Shown: positions 18,260 to 27,874 of the stretch, piece by piece | Position numbering within the stretch: the first letter of the stretch is position 1 | Layout of the letters: every line of letters starts with the position of its first letter | Source: Hyphomicrobiales bacterium | GTDB lineage: Bacteria; Pseudomonadota; Alphaproteobacteria; Rhizobiales; Xanthobacteraceae | Length of the DNA: 64,000 nt | Reading direction: 5' to 3' | NCBI GenBank assembly: GCA_021732215.1 | Contig: JAKFVL010000001.1 | Location: forward strand, 1-64,000 | Program-made: the position numbers and the translations under genes | The notes under the pieces: generated by a model | Databases searched by the model: none | The model's input: the letters and a program-made list of their open reading frames with translations, nothing else | What the model was told of the DNA's origin: nothing

Positions 18260-19456
18260 TTACACCGCGCGCTTCAACGCATCGGTGAGGTCGGTTTTCT
18301 CCCACGAGAAGCCGCCGTCCTTGTCCGGCGAGCGGCCGAAATGGCCGTAAGCGGAGGTGCGGGCGTAGATCGGCTTGTTGAGGTCGAGATGCTTGCGGAT
18401 GCCGCGCGGTGTGAGATCGAATGCTTTCGCAACAGCCGTCTCGATCTTGTCTTCGCTCACCTTGCCGGTGCCGTGGGTATCGACATAGATCGACAGCGGA
18501 CGCGCGACGCCGATGGCATAGGCAAGCTGCAGGGTGCAGCGGTCGGCGAGGCCGGCAGCGACCACGTTCTTGGCGAGGTAACGCGCAGCATAAGCAGCCG
18601 AGCGGTCCACCTTGGTCGGATCCTTGCCGGAGAACGCGCCACCGCCGTGCGGAGCCGCGCCACCATACGTGTCGACGATAATCTTGCGGCCGGTCAGACC
18701 GCTGTCGCCATCGGGCCCGCCAATGAAGAACTTGCCGGTCGGGTTGATGTGCCAGACGGTATCCTTGCCGATCCAGCCCTCGGGCAGCGCTTGACGCACA
18801 TACGGCTCGACGCGCTCGCGTACCTGACTGGACGACATGTCCTCGACCAGATGCTGGTGCGAGACGACGATCTCGCGCACCCCGACCGGCTTGCCGTTTT
18901 CATAGCGCACAGTGACCTGGCTCTTGGAATCCGGACCAAGCACCTTCTCGGTGCCTGCGTGCCTCGCTTCCGCGATCAGCCGCAAAATCTTGTGGGCGTA
19001 AAAAAGCGGCGCGGGCATCAGCTCCGGCGTTTCGTTGGTGGCATATCCAAACATGATGCCCTGATCGCCCGCGCCCTCTTCCTTGTTGGTGCCAGGCTGC
19101 AGCGCATCGACGCCCTGCGCGATATCGGCCGACTGCGGATGCAGCAGGATCTGGATATCGGCGGTTTTCCAGTGAAAGCCCTCCTGCTCGTAGCCGATGT
19201 CCTTGATGGCGCTGCGCACCACCGCTTCGATGTGATCGTTGGTGACGGTATCGGGTCCGCGAGTTTCGCCCGCGATCACCACCTTGTTGGTCGTCGCCAG
19301 CGTTTCGCACGCGGCGCGGATGGCCCACGGATCGATGCCGGCCTTCGGTCCTTCGCGATAGAACAGATCGACGATTTCGTCCGAAATCCGGTCGCACACC
19401 TTGTCCGGGTGACCTTCCGAAACCGACTCACTGGTGAACAAATAAGAACCGCGCAT
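18260..19456 (-). CDS. metK: S-adenosylmethionine synthetase
   Basis: Makes S-adenosylmethionine from methionine and ATP. 398 aa from the ATG at 19456 ([20 protein letters not shown]). Family signatures are [28 protein letters not shown] and [19 protein letters not shown]. Upstream in-frame codons run into the neighbouring gene and are not homologous. Only 59 bp separate it from the HTH/methyltransferase-like gene, so the three genes may form one leftward operon. Confidence 0.97.
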   Translation of the reverse strand: MRGSYLFTSESVSEGHPDKVCDRISDEIVDLFYREGPKAGIDPWAIRAACETLATTNKVVIAGETRGPDTVTNDHIEAVVRSAIKDIGYEQEGFHWKTADIQILLHPQSADIAQGVDALQPGTNKEEGAGDQGIMFGYATNETPELMPAPLFYAHKILRLIAEARHAGTEKVLGPDSKSQVTVRYENGKPVGVREIVVSHQHLVEDMSSSQVRERVEPYVRQALPEGWIGKDTVWHINPTGKFFIGGPDGDSGLTGRKIIVDTYGGAAPHGGGAFSGKDPTKVDRSAAYAARYLAKNVVAAGLADRCTLQLAYAIGVARPLSIYVDTHGTGKVSEDKIETAVAKAFDLTPRGIRKHLDLNKPIYARTSAYGHFGRSPDKDGGFSWEKTDLTDALKRAV

Positions 19457-19515
19457 CAATCGACCCTTTTCCGCCAGAACCCGGCGGTCCCTGTGTTGAT
19501 CCTGTCTAGATGAAG

Positions 19516-20871
19516 TCAGTCCCGCCGGCGCGAGATGACGTAGGATTCGTCGTAGAACCAGAGGCCGTTGTGCTTGCGCAGAACCTCTCTGGTCGCGTCG
19601 AGGTATCGGCCGCTCTGGGTGACTTCCGTCAACCGGTCGTCTTCGACCTGAGCGACATACACCGCCGCATTCCATGCCGCAAAGGCTGTGGACGTCCCAA
19701 TGGAACCCGTGACCTCGTTGGGCAGCGCTTCCATATCATACCGGAAGATGGAACGGCTATCGGCATAGGCATTAAAATTGAGGTCCCGCCCCGCCGATCC
19801 GAGCTCGTATTTCACCGTCCGCAACAGCTCGTGGCGGCTGACCGCGAAAGGATTTTCTCCGGGCCAGATCGACTGGATGATGTCCATGCCGGGGTCTTGC
19901 CCATGAGAGTGAATTCCTATCAGCCGCCCGCCCGCTCGCAGCGATTGCGCCAGCGGAGCGACGATCCGCCGCGCACGGAAATTCACCGACGATTTTGCCC
20001 GATAAGGCTGCGAAGCGATGACGAGATCGAAATTGGCCTCCGTCTTGCCCGGACGAGGAATCGAGGCATCGAGCAGGAACCGGTGATCCTCGCGGTAAAG
20101 CACCAGCACCACCGGCCGCTCATAGACCGGCATGCCCGAACGCTGCGATACGCTGGCGCGCCAGTTCTCTTCCAGAAACGGAATCTGCTCCGTCAGCTGC
20201 GCTTCGAAATCGCCAGCCGAATTGCCGCGCAGAGCGACGTCACGCCAGATCATGCCGGCAGCAGCCGCTGGCGACTTTGGCGTGAGCCACGGCGCTTCGG
20301 CGTAATACATGTTTGTCAGCACAACTACGCTGGCGGGATGCTCAAGCAGGCGGTCCGGCATCTTGTCGAGCACGAGGCGGACGTCCTCGAAGCTGATCTC
20401 CTTGCCGGCGATATAGAACGGCATGTGCGGAAAACGGCCGTGCATCGCGCGCATAACGCGTGCCAGCACCGTGCCGTCACCCATCCCCGCATCGAACATC
20501 CGCAGCGCCGGCGGACGCGGGTGGATGCTGCCAAGCTCGAGCGCAACGCGATCGGCGATCACCCGCTTCTCCGAACAGGTGTGCACGAACAGCAAGTACT
20601 TTTGCCGGTTCTCGAAGAACCGGAAATTCCCGCGCGGATCGCGCCGCTCGATGGGCGGTGCAGGCCGCGGTGGCGGCGCCGAACCGCCAGGCAGACCGTC
20701 GCCGAGGAAAGCGTGAATGCGATCCAGCGTATCAGTGGTGATCCGCTTGCCCTCCCGCAACCGCGACACCAGTTTGCCGTCGTTGACGGCGCGCCGGCCG
20801 AAAGTCGATTCAGCCATGCCCGCCTCGCGGCAGTACTCGGAAATCTGGACCAGCAGAGCGTCGTTCTTCAT
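19516..20871 (-). CDS. HTH plus SAM-methyltransferase-like protein, function unknown
   Basis: 451 aa. Residues ~1-60 look like a small helix-turn-helix region ([20 protein letters not shown], then [21 protein letters not shown]). A Pro-rich linker follows (~62-75), then a long domain starting ~85. [14 protein letters not shown] at 126-139 resembles the glycine-rich SAM-binding motif of class I methyltransferases, and [14 protein letters not shown] around residue 280 could be the motif IV region (acidic residue, then Pro). No family name is certain. Its place directly upstream of metK and ahcY fits a role in methyl metabolism or in its control, but that is inference. It could be a regulator, an RNA or protein methyltransferase, or a catalytically dead sensor. 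Confidence 0.65.
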   Translation of the reverse strand: MKNDALLVQISEYCREAGMAESTFGRRAVNDGKLVSRLREGKRITTDTLDRIHAFLGDGLPGGSAPPPRPAPPIERRDPRGNFRFFENRQKYLLFVHTCSEKRVIADRVALELGSIHPRPPALRMFDAGMGDGTVLARVMRAMHGRFPHMPFYIAGKEISFEDVRLVLDKMPDRLLEHPASVVVLTNMYYAEAPWLTPKSPAAAAGMIWRDVALRGNSAGDFEAQLTEQIPFLEENWRASVSQRSGMPVYERPVVLVLYREDHRFLLDASIPRPGKTEANFDLVIASQPYRAKSSVNFRARRIVAPLAQSLRAGGRLIGIHSHGQDPGMDIIQSIWPGENPFAVSRHELLRTVKYELGSAGRDLNFNAYADSRSIFRYDMEALPNEVTGSIGTSTAFAAWNAAVYVAQVEDDRLTEVTQSGRYLDATREVLRKHNGLWFYDESYVISRRRD

Positions 20872-21254
20872 GGGATGGAGGTTGAGTGGGACGGAGTGGG
20901 CAAAGGCTATAGCTTAATCGTCCTAGCATGCCATTCCCACGAAAGAAAAGGCGCTCGACCATTATTCCGGGCCGGATTCTCCCTGCCGGTAACCCGACGG
21001 TCCCGCAGCCAACAGACAGACCAACCGAGCTGTCATCGTCTCGGGTTGAACGGCACGGCAGCCCATGAACGGTCAGTGCGGCTCGACGCAGATGTCAGGT
21101 GCCAATTGTGTGCCGCGGCCTGCCGGCGGTTCGCGGCCAGCCGTATTGCCGAGCGTGGGCGCGAGATTTACAAGCGTGCGGCAACTCAGACCGTATCGGC
21201 ATGCCGTCAGGGTTCTCTCGCGAGCAGGGACTCGCGCTCAATGCAGGTCGTGTT
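20872..21254. other. 383-bp non-coding gap
   Basis: Divergent region between the HTH/methyltransferase-like gene and the polytopic membrane protein; it should hold promoters for both. I see no repeat, riboswitch-like fold or convincing small gene. Alternative in-frame starts of the membrane protein fall inside it (for example ATG at 21201). Confidence 0.5.
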
Positions 21255-22721
21255 ATGGGCTCAAGGTTTATCGCGCTTCTTGTGCTTTTCGGGTGCGCGA
21301 TCTTTTTTCTGGGCGCGCGGGATTTCGGCGGCGGCGTCGATGGCGGCGTTCACTACGCGATCGCCGATCAGCTCAGCGAAAATCTTGCCTGGCCCTTCTC
21401 CAAGGATTCATTCCTGAGCTGGATTCCGCATTATCCGCCAGGAGCTCATTTTCTTGCGGCGACCATCGGCGCCGTTGTCGGCTCCACCCTGCATGCCCTC
21501 TTTATCGTCACAGCCATTTCTGTCGTCGTGTTCTATCTGGTTGCCGCTGACTTGATGAGAGGAGCCTCGCTCCTCAAGACCGTCTCTCACTATGCTGTTT
21601 TTGTCATTGTCGCGATCGCGTTTCGCAAGTATCGCTTTCTGACCGGCAACGAAATGGTCGATAATTTTTTCTTCGCGCAGCTTGCTGGAAACGCCGCATT
21701 GATGGCCGGATTCGGCATCATCTATCGGACAGCCAATCTCGCATTCGGCCGCTGGCTGGCAATCGGCTTTGTTACAACGCATGTGGTCGGATGGTTTTTT
21801 CCTCTCAGCGCCATCGAACTCGCATTGGCCGCTTCAGTTGTGCGCGGTGCGCCCATGCTGGCCCTCCAGACCGACACAAAGAAACGCATTATCGAGATCG
21901 CGATTTCAGCGGTCATCCTTGCGGCGGCGGCGGTCATTCATCCGACCATCATCGACATGATCGTCATCTCCGCGAACGACGGAGCAACGTCGATATCGGA
22001 TAGTACGATCATCGTCCTTGTCCTCGGTGTCTCAATCCTGATGCCAGTGTTTCTCATCACTTTCCTCGGCTCCGGGTCGGTCAGAGCAGGCGCGATCTTC
22101 GCGCTGGGTGCGGGGGCCCTCGCCCCGTGTCTATTGCTCGGCATCTTGCTCTTCATGGGCACAGGCGGATCGCTTTACGCGGTTAAGAAGTCCGGGTTTC
22201 TGCTCGGAACAGTTGCCTGCATCATGCTTTCCGTCCTGATTGTCGAATTCATCGACAGAATCGCGCAGCGAAGATTCAGCCGATACACAAATGTCCTCGA
22301 CACCCTGAGGTTTTCCCCGCTGCAAACGGTTATCTCATGCGTCTTTGTCGCGGCCGTTATCTTCAGTGTTTTTTCCGGCAGATTGAGCGAACCCGTCGGC
22401 CGCCTGAAATCCTACGACGACGATGTCCGGCAACTGCTGTCTCAAGGGCCGCCGGACGGTTTCTACGGAGCAACGCTGTCAATGAATTCCGCGCTCACAC
22501 CGCACATCAATTTCCTCATCGGCTATCCGTTGCTGCGGCAAACCGCGGCAACAGCCGTTCAGCACAAACTGTTTGCCTCCAAGTATCCGGACTTAACCAA
22601 TATCAAGTCGGTCATTGTCAACGTGGACGAAGGAAGCCGCTACAAGCCGGATTGCGTGATACGCTCCTCTGAACGGCTCAAGGCGATCTCATCCGATTGC
22701 ATCTTGTCCAAGCCGCCATAA
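21255..22721 (+). CDS. polytopic membrane protein, possibly a GT-C-type glycosyltransferase
   Basis: About 488 aa with some ten hydrophobic segments, starting MGSRFIALLVLFGCAIFFLG. After the first segment comes an acidic/His loop (DFGGGVDGGVHYAIADQL), then HYPPGAHFLAATIGAVVG. A first periplasmic loop with acidic residues followed by a YPP motif recalls GT39/GT83-like GT-C enzymes that use polyprenyl-phosphate sugars. The C-terminal ~110 residues after the last segment look periplasmic and contain the last two cysteines. The start could also be upstream (21201). It precedes the CDP-sugar genes on the same strand. No family is recognised firmly. Confidence 0.6.
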   Translation: MGSRFIALLVLFGCAIFFLGARDFGGGVDGGVHYAIADQLSENLAWPFSKDSFLSWIPHYPPGAHFLAATIGAVVGSTLHALFIVTAISVVVFYLVAADLMRGASLLKTVSHYAVFVIVAIAFRKYRFLTGNEMVDNFFFAQLAGNAALMAGFGIIYRTANLAFGRWLAIGFVTTHVVGWFFPLSAIELALAASVVRGAPMLALQTDTKKRIIEIAISAVILAAAAVIHPTIIDMIVISANDGATSISDSTIIVLVLGVSILMPVFLITFLGSGSVRAGAIFALGAGALAPCLLLGILLFMGTGGSLYAVKKSGFLLGTVACIMLSVLIVEFIDRIAQRRFSRYTNVLDTLRFSPLQTVISCVFVAAVIFSVFSGRLSEPVGRLKSYDDDVRQLLSQGPPDGFYGATLSMNSALTPHINFLIGYPLLRQTAATAVQHKLFASKYPDLTNIKSVIVNVDEGSRYKPDCVIRSSERLKAISSDCILSKPP

Positions 22722-22829
22722 GAGTCCGATTGACAGCAAGACACAGCGGTAGCACGGGCGATCAAAACTACTCCGCCGAAGGCGTAAAGCCGATCGCAAA
22801 ACGCAGGCAAGACGAAAAGCAGAGGCACA

Positions 22830-23600
22830 ATGAAGGTCATTATTCTTGCCGGAGGCCTGGGCACGCGACTAAGCGAAGAGACCGACGTTCGCCCAAAGCC
22901 GATGGTTGAAATCGGCGGCCGGCCAATCCTTTGGCACATCATGAAACGATACAGTCATTACGGCTTCAATGACTTCATTATCTGTCTCGGATACAAAGGC
23001 TATGTCATCAAGGAGTACTTCGCCAACTATTACCTGCACATGACGGATGTTACGTTTCATCTGGCCGAAAACAGAATGGAAACCCATCTCGAAACCGCCG
23101 AACCCTGGCGAGTTACACTCGTCAACACCGGCGATCACACCATGACCGGCGGCCGCTTGAAGCAGGTCCTGAACTACGTCAAAGACGATGACGTTTTCGC
23201 AATGACCTATGGCGATGGTGTTGCCGACATCGATCTGGCGGCAGAACTGGCCTTCCACCGCAACCATGGCCGCAAGGCGACCGTGACGGCGGTCCGGCCG
23301 GCAAAACGCTTCGGGGCGATCGCGATCGAAGGCGATCGGGTGCTGTCGTTTCAGGAAAAACCCGACGACGACGGCGGATGGATCAACGGCGGATTCTTCC
23401 TCTTGTCCCCGGCGGTGGGCGATGTCATCAGCGGCGACGATACCGTCTGGGAGCGCGATCCGATGGAAGCGCTGGTCCGGCAGGACGAGCTTCGCGCATA
23501 CGCCCACCATGGATTCTGGCACCCGATGGATACCATGCGCGACAAGTTGTTTCTGAACGACGAATGGGAGAGCGGCCGGGCGAAGTGGAGATCATGGTGA
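22830..23600 (+). CDS. rfbF: glucose-1-phosphate cytidylyltransferase
   Basis: Makes CDP-glucose from CTP and glucose 1-phosphate, the entry to CDP-linked deoxysugars. 256 aa, the usual length. The nucleotidyltransferase motif is IILAGGLGTRLSEETDVRPK, followed by PMVEIGGRPILWHIMK and the catalytic region MTYGDGVADIDL. C-terminal GFWHPMDTMRDK is characteristic of RfbF (DdhA). The stop overlaps the start of the next gene by a few bases, so rfbF and rfbG are translationally coupled. Confidence 0.95.
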   Translation: MKVIILAGGLGTRLSEETDVRPKPMVEIGGRPILWHIMKRYSHYGFNDFIICLGYKGYVIKEYFANYYLHMTDVTFHLAENRMETHLETAEPWRVTLVNTGDHTMTGGRLKQVLNYVKDDDVFAMTYGDGVADIDLAAELAFHRNHGRKATVTAVRPAKRFGAIAIEGDRVLSFQEKPDDDGGWINGGFFLLSPAVGDVISGDDTVWERDPMEALVRQDELRAYAHHGFWHPMDTMRDKLFLNDEWESGRAKWRSW

Positions 23601-24691
23601 TCGATCGAAATTTCTGGAGGAACCGGCGCATTTTCCTCACCGGGCATACGGGTTTCAAGGGAGCCTGGATGGCTCTGCTGCTGACGAGATTGGGTGCTCG
23701 CGCGACGGGTTTCGCATTGGTGCCCGAACACAGCGACGGCGTGTTTCAAGCGGCGCGCGTCGTCGATGATATCGATCACAACATCGGCGATATCCGCGAT
23801 CAGACGAACCTGTCGGATTCAATGCAGCGCGCGCAGCCCGATATCGTGATCCACATGGCCGCGCAACCGCTCGTCCGCACATCGTACAACGATCCGATCG
23901 CCACCTATTCGACCAATGTGATGGGTACCGCCAATCTGCTGGAAGCGTGCCGAAAGCTGCCGTCCGTCAAGGCGATCGTCGTTGTGACCAGCGACAAGTG
24001 CTATGAAAATTCCGGTGCGCAACGCGCGTTTACCGAAGACGACAGGATGGGCGGCTACGATCCCTACAGCAGCAGCAAAGGTTGCGCAGAGCTGGTGACA
24101 TCGGCTTATCGTCAGAGCTTCTTCAACTCTCCCGATTCCCCCGCTGTTGCGACCGTGCGGGCCGGCAACGTCGTGGGCGGCGGTGATTGGGCGACGGATC
24201 GCCTGGTGCCGGACGCGATCCGCTCCTTTATTGCCGGCGACCCCGTCAGGATCAGAAACCCGCACGCCGTTCGCCCATGGCAACACGTGCTCGACGCATT
24301 GAATGGCTATCTCCTCCTGTCCGAAAATCTCGTTCGACACGGACATTCGTTTGCTGGCGGCTGGAACTTCGGACCCGACCGACGCGAATTCCTTCCGGTC
24401 TCCTCACTGGTGACGAAGCTGGCCGAAAAATGGAGCGATCAGGCGTCCTGGACCACCGCTGAAGGAAACCATCCACACGAGGCTTCCTTCCTTGGACTCG
24501 ATTGTTCGAAAGCCCGATCCAGACTGGATTGGCGTCCCCTGATGGACACCGACAAGACGATCGATCTTTGTGTGCAGTGGCACAAGGCATTGGCCGCAGG
24601 CGAAAACATGCGGGCGGTTACGGTCGCGCAACTCGAAACGATATTGGCGCCTGATCGCGGCAAAGCAGAGAGAAGCAGGAGTCTATCTTGA
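23594..24691 (+). CDS. rfbG: CDP-glucose 4,6-dehydratase
   Basis: Converts CDP-glucose to CDP-4-keto-6-deoxyglucose. 365 aa from the ATG at 23594 (MVIDRNFWRNRRIFLTGHTG). Rossmann motif LTGHTGFKGAWM, active-site TSDKCYENSG and YDPYSSSKGCAELV (Tyr-x3-Lys), VRAGNVVGGGDWATDRLVPD: all match RfbG (DdhB). The start lies inside the rfbF stop (ATGGTGA overlap), and the stop overlaps the TTG start of the methyltransferase. The four genes from rfbF to the oxidoreductase are head-to-tail without gaps. Confidence 0.95.
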   Translation: MVIDRNFWRNRRIFLTGHTGFKGAWMALLLTRLGARATGFALVPEHSDGVFQAARVVDDIDHNIGDIRDQTNLSDSMQRAQPDIVIHMAAQPLVRTSYNDPIATYSTNVMGTANLLEACRKLPSVKAIVVVTSDKCYENSGAQRAFTEDDRMGGYDPYSSSKGCAELVTSAYRQSFFNSPDSPAVATVRAGNVVGGGDWATDRLVPDAIRSFIAGDPVRIRNPHAVRPWQHVLDALNGYLLLSENLVRHGHSFAGGWNFGPDRREFLPVSSLVTKLAEKWSDQASWTTAEGNHPHEASFLGLDCSKARSRLDWRPLMDTDKTIDLCVQWHKALAAGENMRAVTVAQLETILAPDRGKAERSRSLS

Positions 24692-25917
24692 TCGGCAGTA
24701 CGTCGGAAATCACACGGTGCGAAGTCTGCGGCAAAGCCGACCTGCAGCCCGTCATCGATCTTGGGCTTCACCCGATGTGCGACGACCTGATTCCTGTCGG
24801 CGACCGGCGTGAATGCCGGGAATATCCGATCAGCATCGTATTCTGCGCCGAGTGCCGCACCGCTCATCAACGCTACCAGATTCCCAAGCAGGAGCTGTTC
24901 CCCAAGACCTATCACTACAGGTCCAGAAACACGGCCGATGTTCTCGACGGGATGAAGGATCTGGTGTCCAGATGCGAAAGCACGATCGGGAGTCTGGTCG
25001 GGAAAATGGTGCTGGACGTCGGGTGCAACGACGGCAGCCTCTTGTCGTTCTTCGCGGCCAAGGGCGCCAGAACATTCGGCGTCGAACCCACCAATGCCGC
25101 ACTCGATGCGTCAGCCAGTCATACCGTTGTGAACGAGTTCTTCACCGATGCAGTTGCCGAACGATTCGTCAGCCAGCACGGACGGCCCGATATCATCACG
25201 TTCACGAATGTCTTTGCACATATCGAAGACCTGTCGGCGCTTCTGGGCGCGTTACGCAAAGCCGTCCACCGGGACACCGTGGTCGTCATCGAGAACCACT
25301 ATCTTGGCGCCATCCTCGCCAAACATCAGTTCGATACGTTCTATCATGAGCATCCGCGAACCTATTCCTTGACGTCGTTCGGCCATATCGCAAGCGCCCT
25401 CGGAATGAAGGTTATTCTGGCGGAATTCCCCAAGCGTTACGGCGGCAATATCCGCGTGTTTCTCAGCGCGGGAAAGTTTCTGTCTGCTTCCGATATTCCA
25501 TTTCAGGACATGTGCGCGGCGGAGAGTGAATTCGGCGAAGGCCTGAAGAAGCTCGATCGGCTCATCCAGATCTGGAAGGTCCGGAAGCACGAAGAGATCG
25601 ATGAATTGACGAAGAAATATGGTCCGCTGCAGGCGAAGGCGTTCCCGGGCCGGGCAGCAATACCGATCAAGATTCTCGGATTGACGACCGATCATGTTCA
25701 GGCTGCGTATGAAAAGCCGCTCTCCCAGAAGATCAGTCATTACATTCCCGGAACTCGCATCCCGATCCAGTCCGACGACGAATTGCAACTGGATTCGAAA
25801 GCCCCGCTTTTGAATATGGCCTGGCATATCTCCGATGAGATTCAGGGGTACATGAGAAGCCGGGGATATGGCGGTCCCGTCATCGATATCATTTCGGCAG
25901 ACGATTTCCGGGAGTAA
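24688..25917 (+). CDS. NDP-sugar C-methyltransferase (TylCIII/NovU type)
   Basis: Expected to transfer a methyl group from SAM to C3 of an NDP-4-keto-6-deoxysugar, here probably the CDP sugar made by RfbF and RfbG. 409 aa with the three parts of this family. An N-terminal zinc-finger-like part has CEVCG and CAEC and the LGLHPMCDDL signature. A central class I methyltransferase has VLDVGCNDGSLLSFFAAKG. The catalytic motif is FYHEHPRTYSLTSF, and a C-terminal Methyltransf_14-like domain ends the protein. The TTG start at 24688 overlaps the rfbG stop and has AGGAG six bases before it. The exact carbon methylated is inferred from the family. Confidence 0.88.
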   Translation: MIGSTSEITRCEVCGKADLQPVIDLGLHPMCDDLIPVGDRRECREYPISIVFCAECRTAHQRYQIPKQELFPKTYHYRSRNTADVLDGMKDLVSRCESTIGSLVGKMVLDVGCNDGSLLSFFAAKGARTFGVEPTNAALDASASHTVVNEFFTDAVAERFVSQHGRPDIITFTNVFAHIEDLSALLGALRKAVHRDTVVVIENHYLGAILAKHQFDTFYHEHPRTYSLTSFGHIASALGMKVILAEFPKRYGGNIRVFLSAGKFLSASDIPFQDMCAAESEFGEGLKKLDRLIQIWKVRKHEEIDELTKKYGPLQAKAFPGRAAIPIKILGLTTDHVQAAYEKPLSQKISHYIPGTRIPIQSDDELQLDSKAPLLNMAWHISDEIQGYMRSRGYGGPVIDIISADDFRE

Positions 25918-25919
25918 CG

Positions 25920-26855
25920 GTGACCTTCTCGATCCTCGGGTCAGGCTTCGGCCTCTATGGCTATCTGCCTGCGCTGATTCGTTGCGGGCACAGGGTCATG
26001 CTCCCTGAGAGTTACAGGCAAACCCTGGAGCGCCGAGCCGATCTCAAAGGCCTGGTTGACGCTGTTCAATGGCGCAAGGATGAAGAAGCGATCAGGGACG
26101 AAGCAACCGCATGCATCATATCGCGCCGCCCATCGGATCAATCCGCATGGCTCGATCGGTTTGCGGGCACCGCGCGCGCGACGTCGTTCATTCTCGAAAA
26201 ACCGCTCGGAACGACTCCGGCTTCGGCTTTCAAACTGCTGGACCTGCTTGAAGCCTCACATAAGAAATACCGGATTGCGTATGCGTTCCGTTTCTTGCCA
26301 TGGGCGCAGGATCTGGCTGCTGCGGCATCCAACGCGGGCACAGCGAACAATCCGGGACGCATCGGGATTGAGTGGACGTTTCGATCCCACCACTACCTTC
26401 ATCAAAAGCAGAATTGGAAACGCCGCGTCTCCGAGGGTGGCGGCGCGCTACGGTTCTACGGGATTCACATCATCGGACTTCTGGCTGAGATCGGCTATCG
26501 CGATGTCACGCAGTCTCGCTGTTGCGCCAGCGCGCCGGATGAATGCGAATTCTGGTCTGCCGTTTTCAATGGTCCCGGACTTAAAGAGTGCCACGTTCTG
26601 GTCGATACAAATTCTGACGATACGACGTTCAAGATCGTCGGCTTCGACAAAAGCCATATGATCCTGGACCAGGCAGGTCCCTTTCAAAGCACTGCCCGTT
26701 CCGACGGCTTCGACGCTCGCGTGGAGGTCCTGGAACAGCTATGTAAAAGCCTGACCGAAGAGACTGCGCGGTTCTATCCGTGGTATGCAGCCTCAATTGA
26801 ATTGTGGAAGTTGACAGAAACTGTATCCCGTCAGGTTCAGCGAACACCAGACTAG
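25920..26855 (+). CDS. Gfo/Idh/MocA family oxidoreductase
   Basis: NAD(P)-dependent sugar oxidoreductase fold, 311 aa. The N-terminal Rossmann motif FSILGSGFGLYGYLPAL and the catalytic FILEKPLGTTPASAF (E-K-P) are intact; the C-terminal beta-sheet domain includes EGGGALRFYGIHIIGLL. The GTG start at 25920 lies 2 bases after the methyltransferase stop, with GGAG overlapping that stop. It probably reduces or rearranges the 4-keto C-methyl sugar. The exact reaction is not predictable, because the family covers ketoreductases and sugar dehydrogenases. Confidence 0.8.
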   Translation: MTFSILGSGFGLYGYLPALIRCGHRVMLPESYRQTLERRADLKGLVDAVQWRKDEEAIRDEATACIISRRPSDQSAWLDRFAGTARATSFILEKPLGTTPASAFKLLDLLEASHKKYRIAYAFRFLPWAQDLAAAASNAGTANNPGRIGIEWTFRSHHYLHQKQNWKRRVSEGGGALRFYGIHIIGLLAEIGYRDVTQSRCCASAPDECEFWSAVFNGPGLKECHVLVDTNSDDTTFKIVGFDKSHMILDQAGPFQSTARSDGFDARVEVLEQLCKSLTEETARFYPWYAASIELWKLTETVSRQVQRTPD

Positions 26856-26899
26856 AACCAACTCCCTCGTTTCAAACAGATCGGCATCCGTTGTCAGCC

Positions 26900-27850
26900 A
26901 TGCAAACCGACCGAAAAAAGATATCGATCATCACGCCCTGTTTCAATGAAGAGGCCGGCATTCGCGAATGCGTTGCGGCGGTCGATCAAATATTCCGCAC
27001 CGAGCTGCCGAACTACGATCTCGAACATATTTTCTGCGACAACTGCTCGACCGACAATACGGTTTCGATTCTGAAGGATCTGCTGCAAACCAACAAATCC
27101 ATAAAGATAATCGTGAACTCGCGAAACTTCGGAATTCTGAGCAATACCTACAACGGTGTCCTGAATGCAACCGGCGATGCGGTGCTCCTGTTCTTGCCGG
27201 CAGATCTTCAGGACCCGCCCGACCTTATTCCTGAATTCGTGCGCCATTGGGAGCAGGGATTCGAAATCGTCTATGGCCTGAGGGTCGAGCGGGAAGAAGG
27301 ATTTCTGATCAGGTCGGCTCGCAAGCTCTACTATCGTCTGCTGAGCAAGCTGACCTACGTCGATTACCCGCCGGACGCTGGGGACTTTCAGCTCGTGGAC
27401 CGCAAGGTCCACCTTGCCATGAAGCAGATCGACGACGCCCGGCCTTTCATGCGCTTGATGACATTTGAGTCCGGGTTTAGATCGATCGGCGTGAAGTACC
27501 GATGGCGCGCCCGCAAACATGGGAAATCGCGCAACCGGCTTTCCCATATGTTTGAGCAAGGCCTCAATGGCATCACCAGCTTTAGTGGCGCCCCGATACG
27601 GACCGCGCTGCTCGCCGGATTTGTGATCTCGGCACTCAGCATCGGCTATTCGATTGCGGTGGTCATTCTGGCCTTGCTCGGCCATATCCAGTCGCCAGCG
27701 GGAACACCAACGCTGATCGCCGCGCTGTTTTTCTTCGGCGGGGTACAGATCTTCCTGTTCGGAGTGCTGGGGGAATATATTCTGGCGATCTACAACCAGG
27801 TCCGCAGGAAGCCGCTGGTCGTTGAACGCGAGCGTATCAACTTTCCATAG
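26900..27850 (+). CDS. GT2 polyprenyl-phosphate-type glycosyltransferase with C-terminal membrane segments
   Basis: 316 aa. The GT2 domain starts ISIITPCFNEEAGIRECV and has FLPADLQDPPDLIPEF (D-x-D-like region) and GLRVEREEGFL, as in DPM1/ArnC/GtrB-type enzymes that make polyprenyl-phosphate sugars. Two hydrophobic segments follow from ~235 (LLAGFVISALSIGYSIAVVI and LIAALFFFGGVQIFLFGVLG), the usual GtrB layout. It starts 44 bp after the oxidoreductase. Paired with the polytopic protein at 21255 it could supply a lipid-linked sugar donor. The sugar is unknown. Confidence 0.85.
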   Translation: MQTDRKKISIITPCFNEEAGIRECVAAVDQIFRTELPNYDLEHIFCDNCSTDNTVSILKDLLQTNKSIKIIVNSRNFGILSNTYNGVLNATGDAVLLFLPADLQDPPDLIPEFVRHWEQGFEIVYGLRVEREEGFLIRSARKLYYRLLSKLTYVDYPPDAGDFQLVDRKVHLAMKQIDDARPFMRLMTFESGFRSIGVKYRWRARKHGKSRNRLSHMFEQGLNGITSFSGAPIRTALLAGFVISALSIGYSIAVVILALLGHIQSPAGTPTLIAALFFFGGVQIFLFGVLGEYILAIYNQVRRKPLVVERERINFP

Positions 27851-27874
27851 CTTCGAGCGCGCGCTGCAGTTCCG

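Noticed and set aside
16478-19513. A 1011-codon open frame on the + strand opposite ahcY and metK
   Set aside because: It is a shadow of two strongly conserved genes on the other strand, runs through the palindromic repeat, and its translation shows no family pattern. High GC gives long false frames.
19457-19515. SAM riboswitch upstream of metK
   Set aside because: Only 59 bp separate metK from the upstream gene and I cannot draw a SAM-type fold in it.
19510-21417. A 635-codon open frame on the + strand opposite the HTH/methyltransferase-like gene
   Set aside because: It is low-complexity Arg/His-rich translation typical of an antisense frame; the minus-strand product has a good start and domain pattern.
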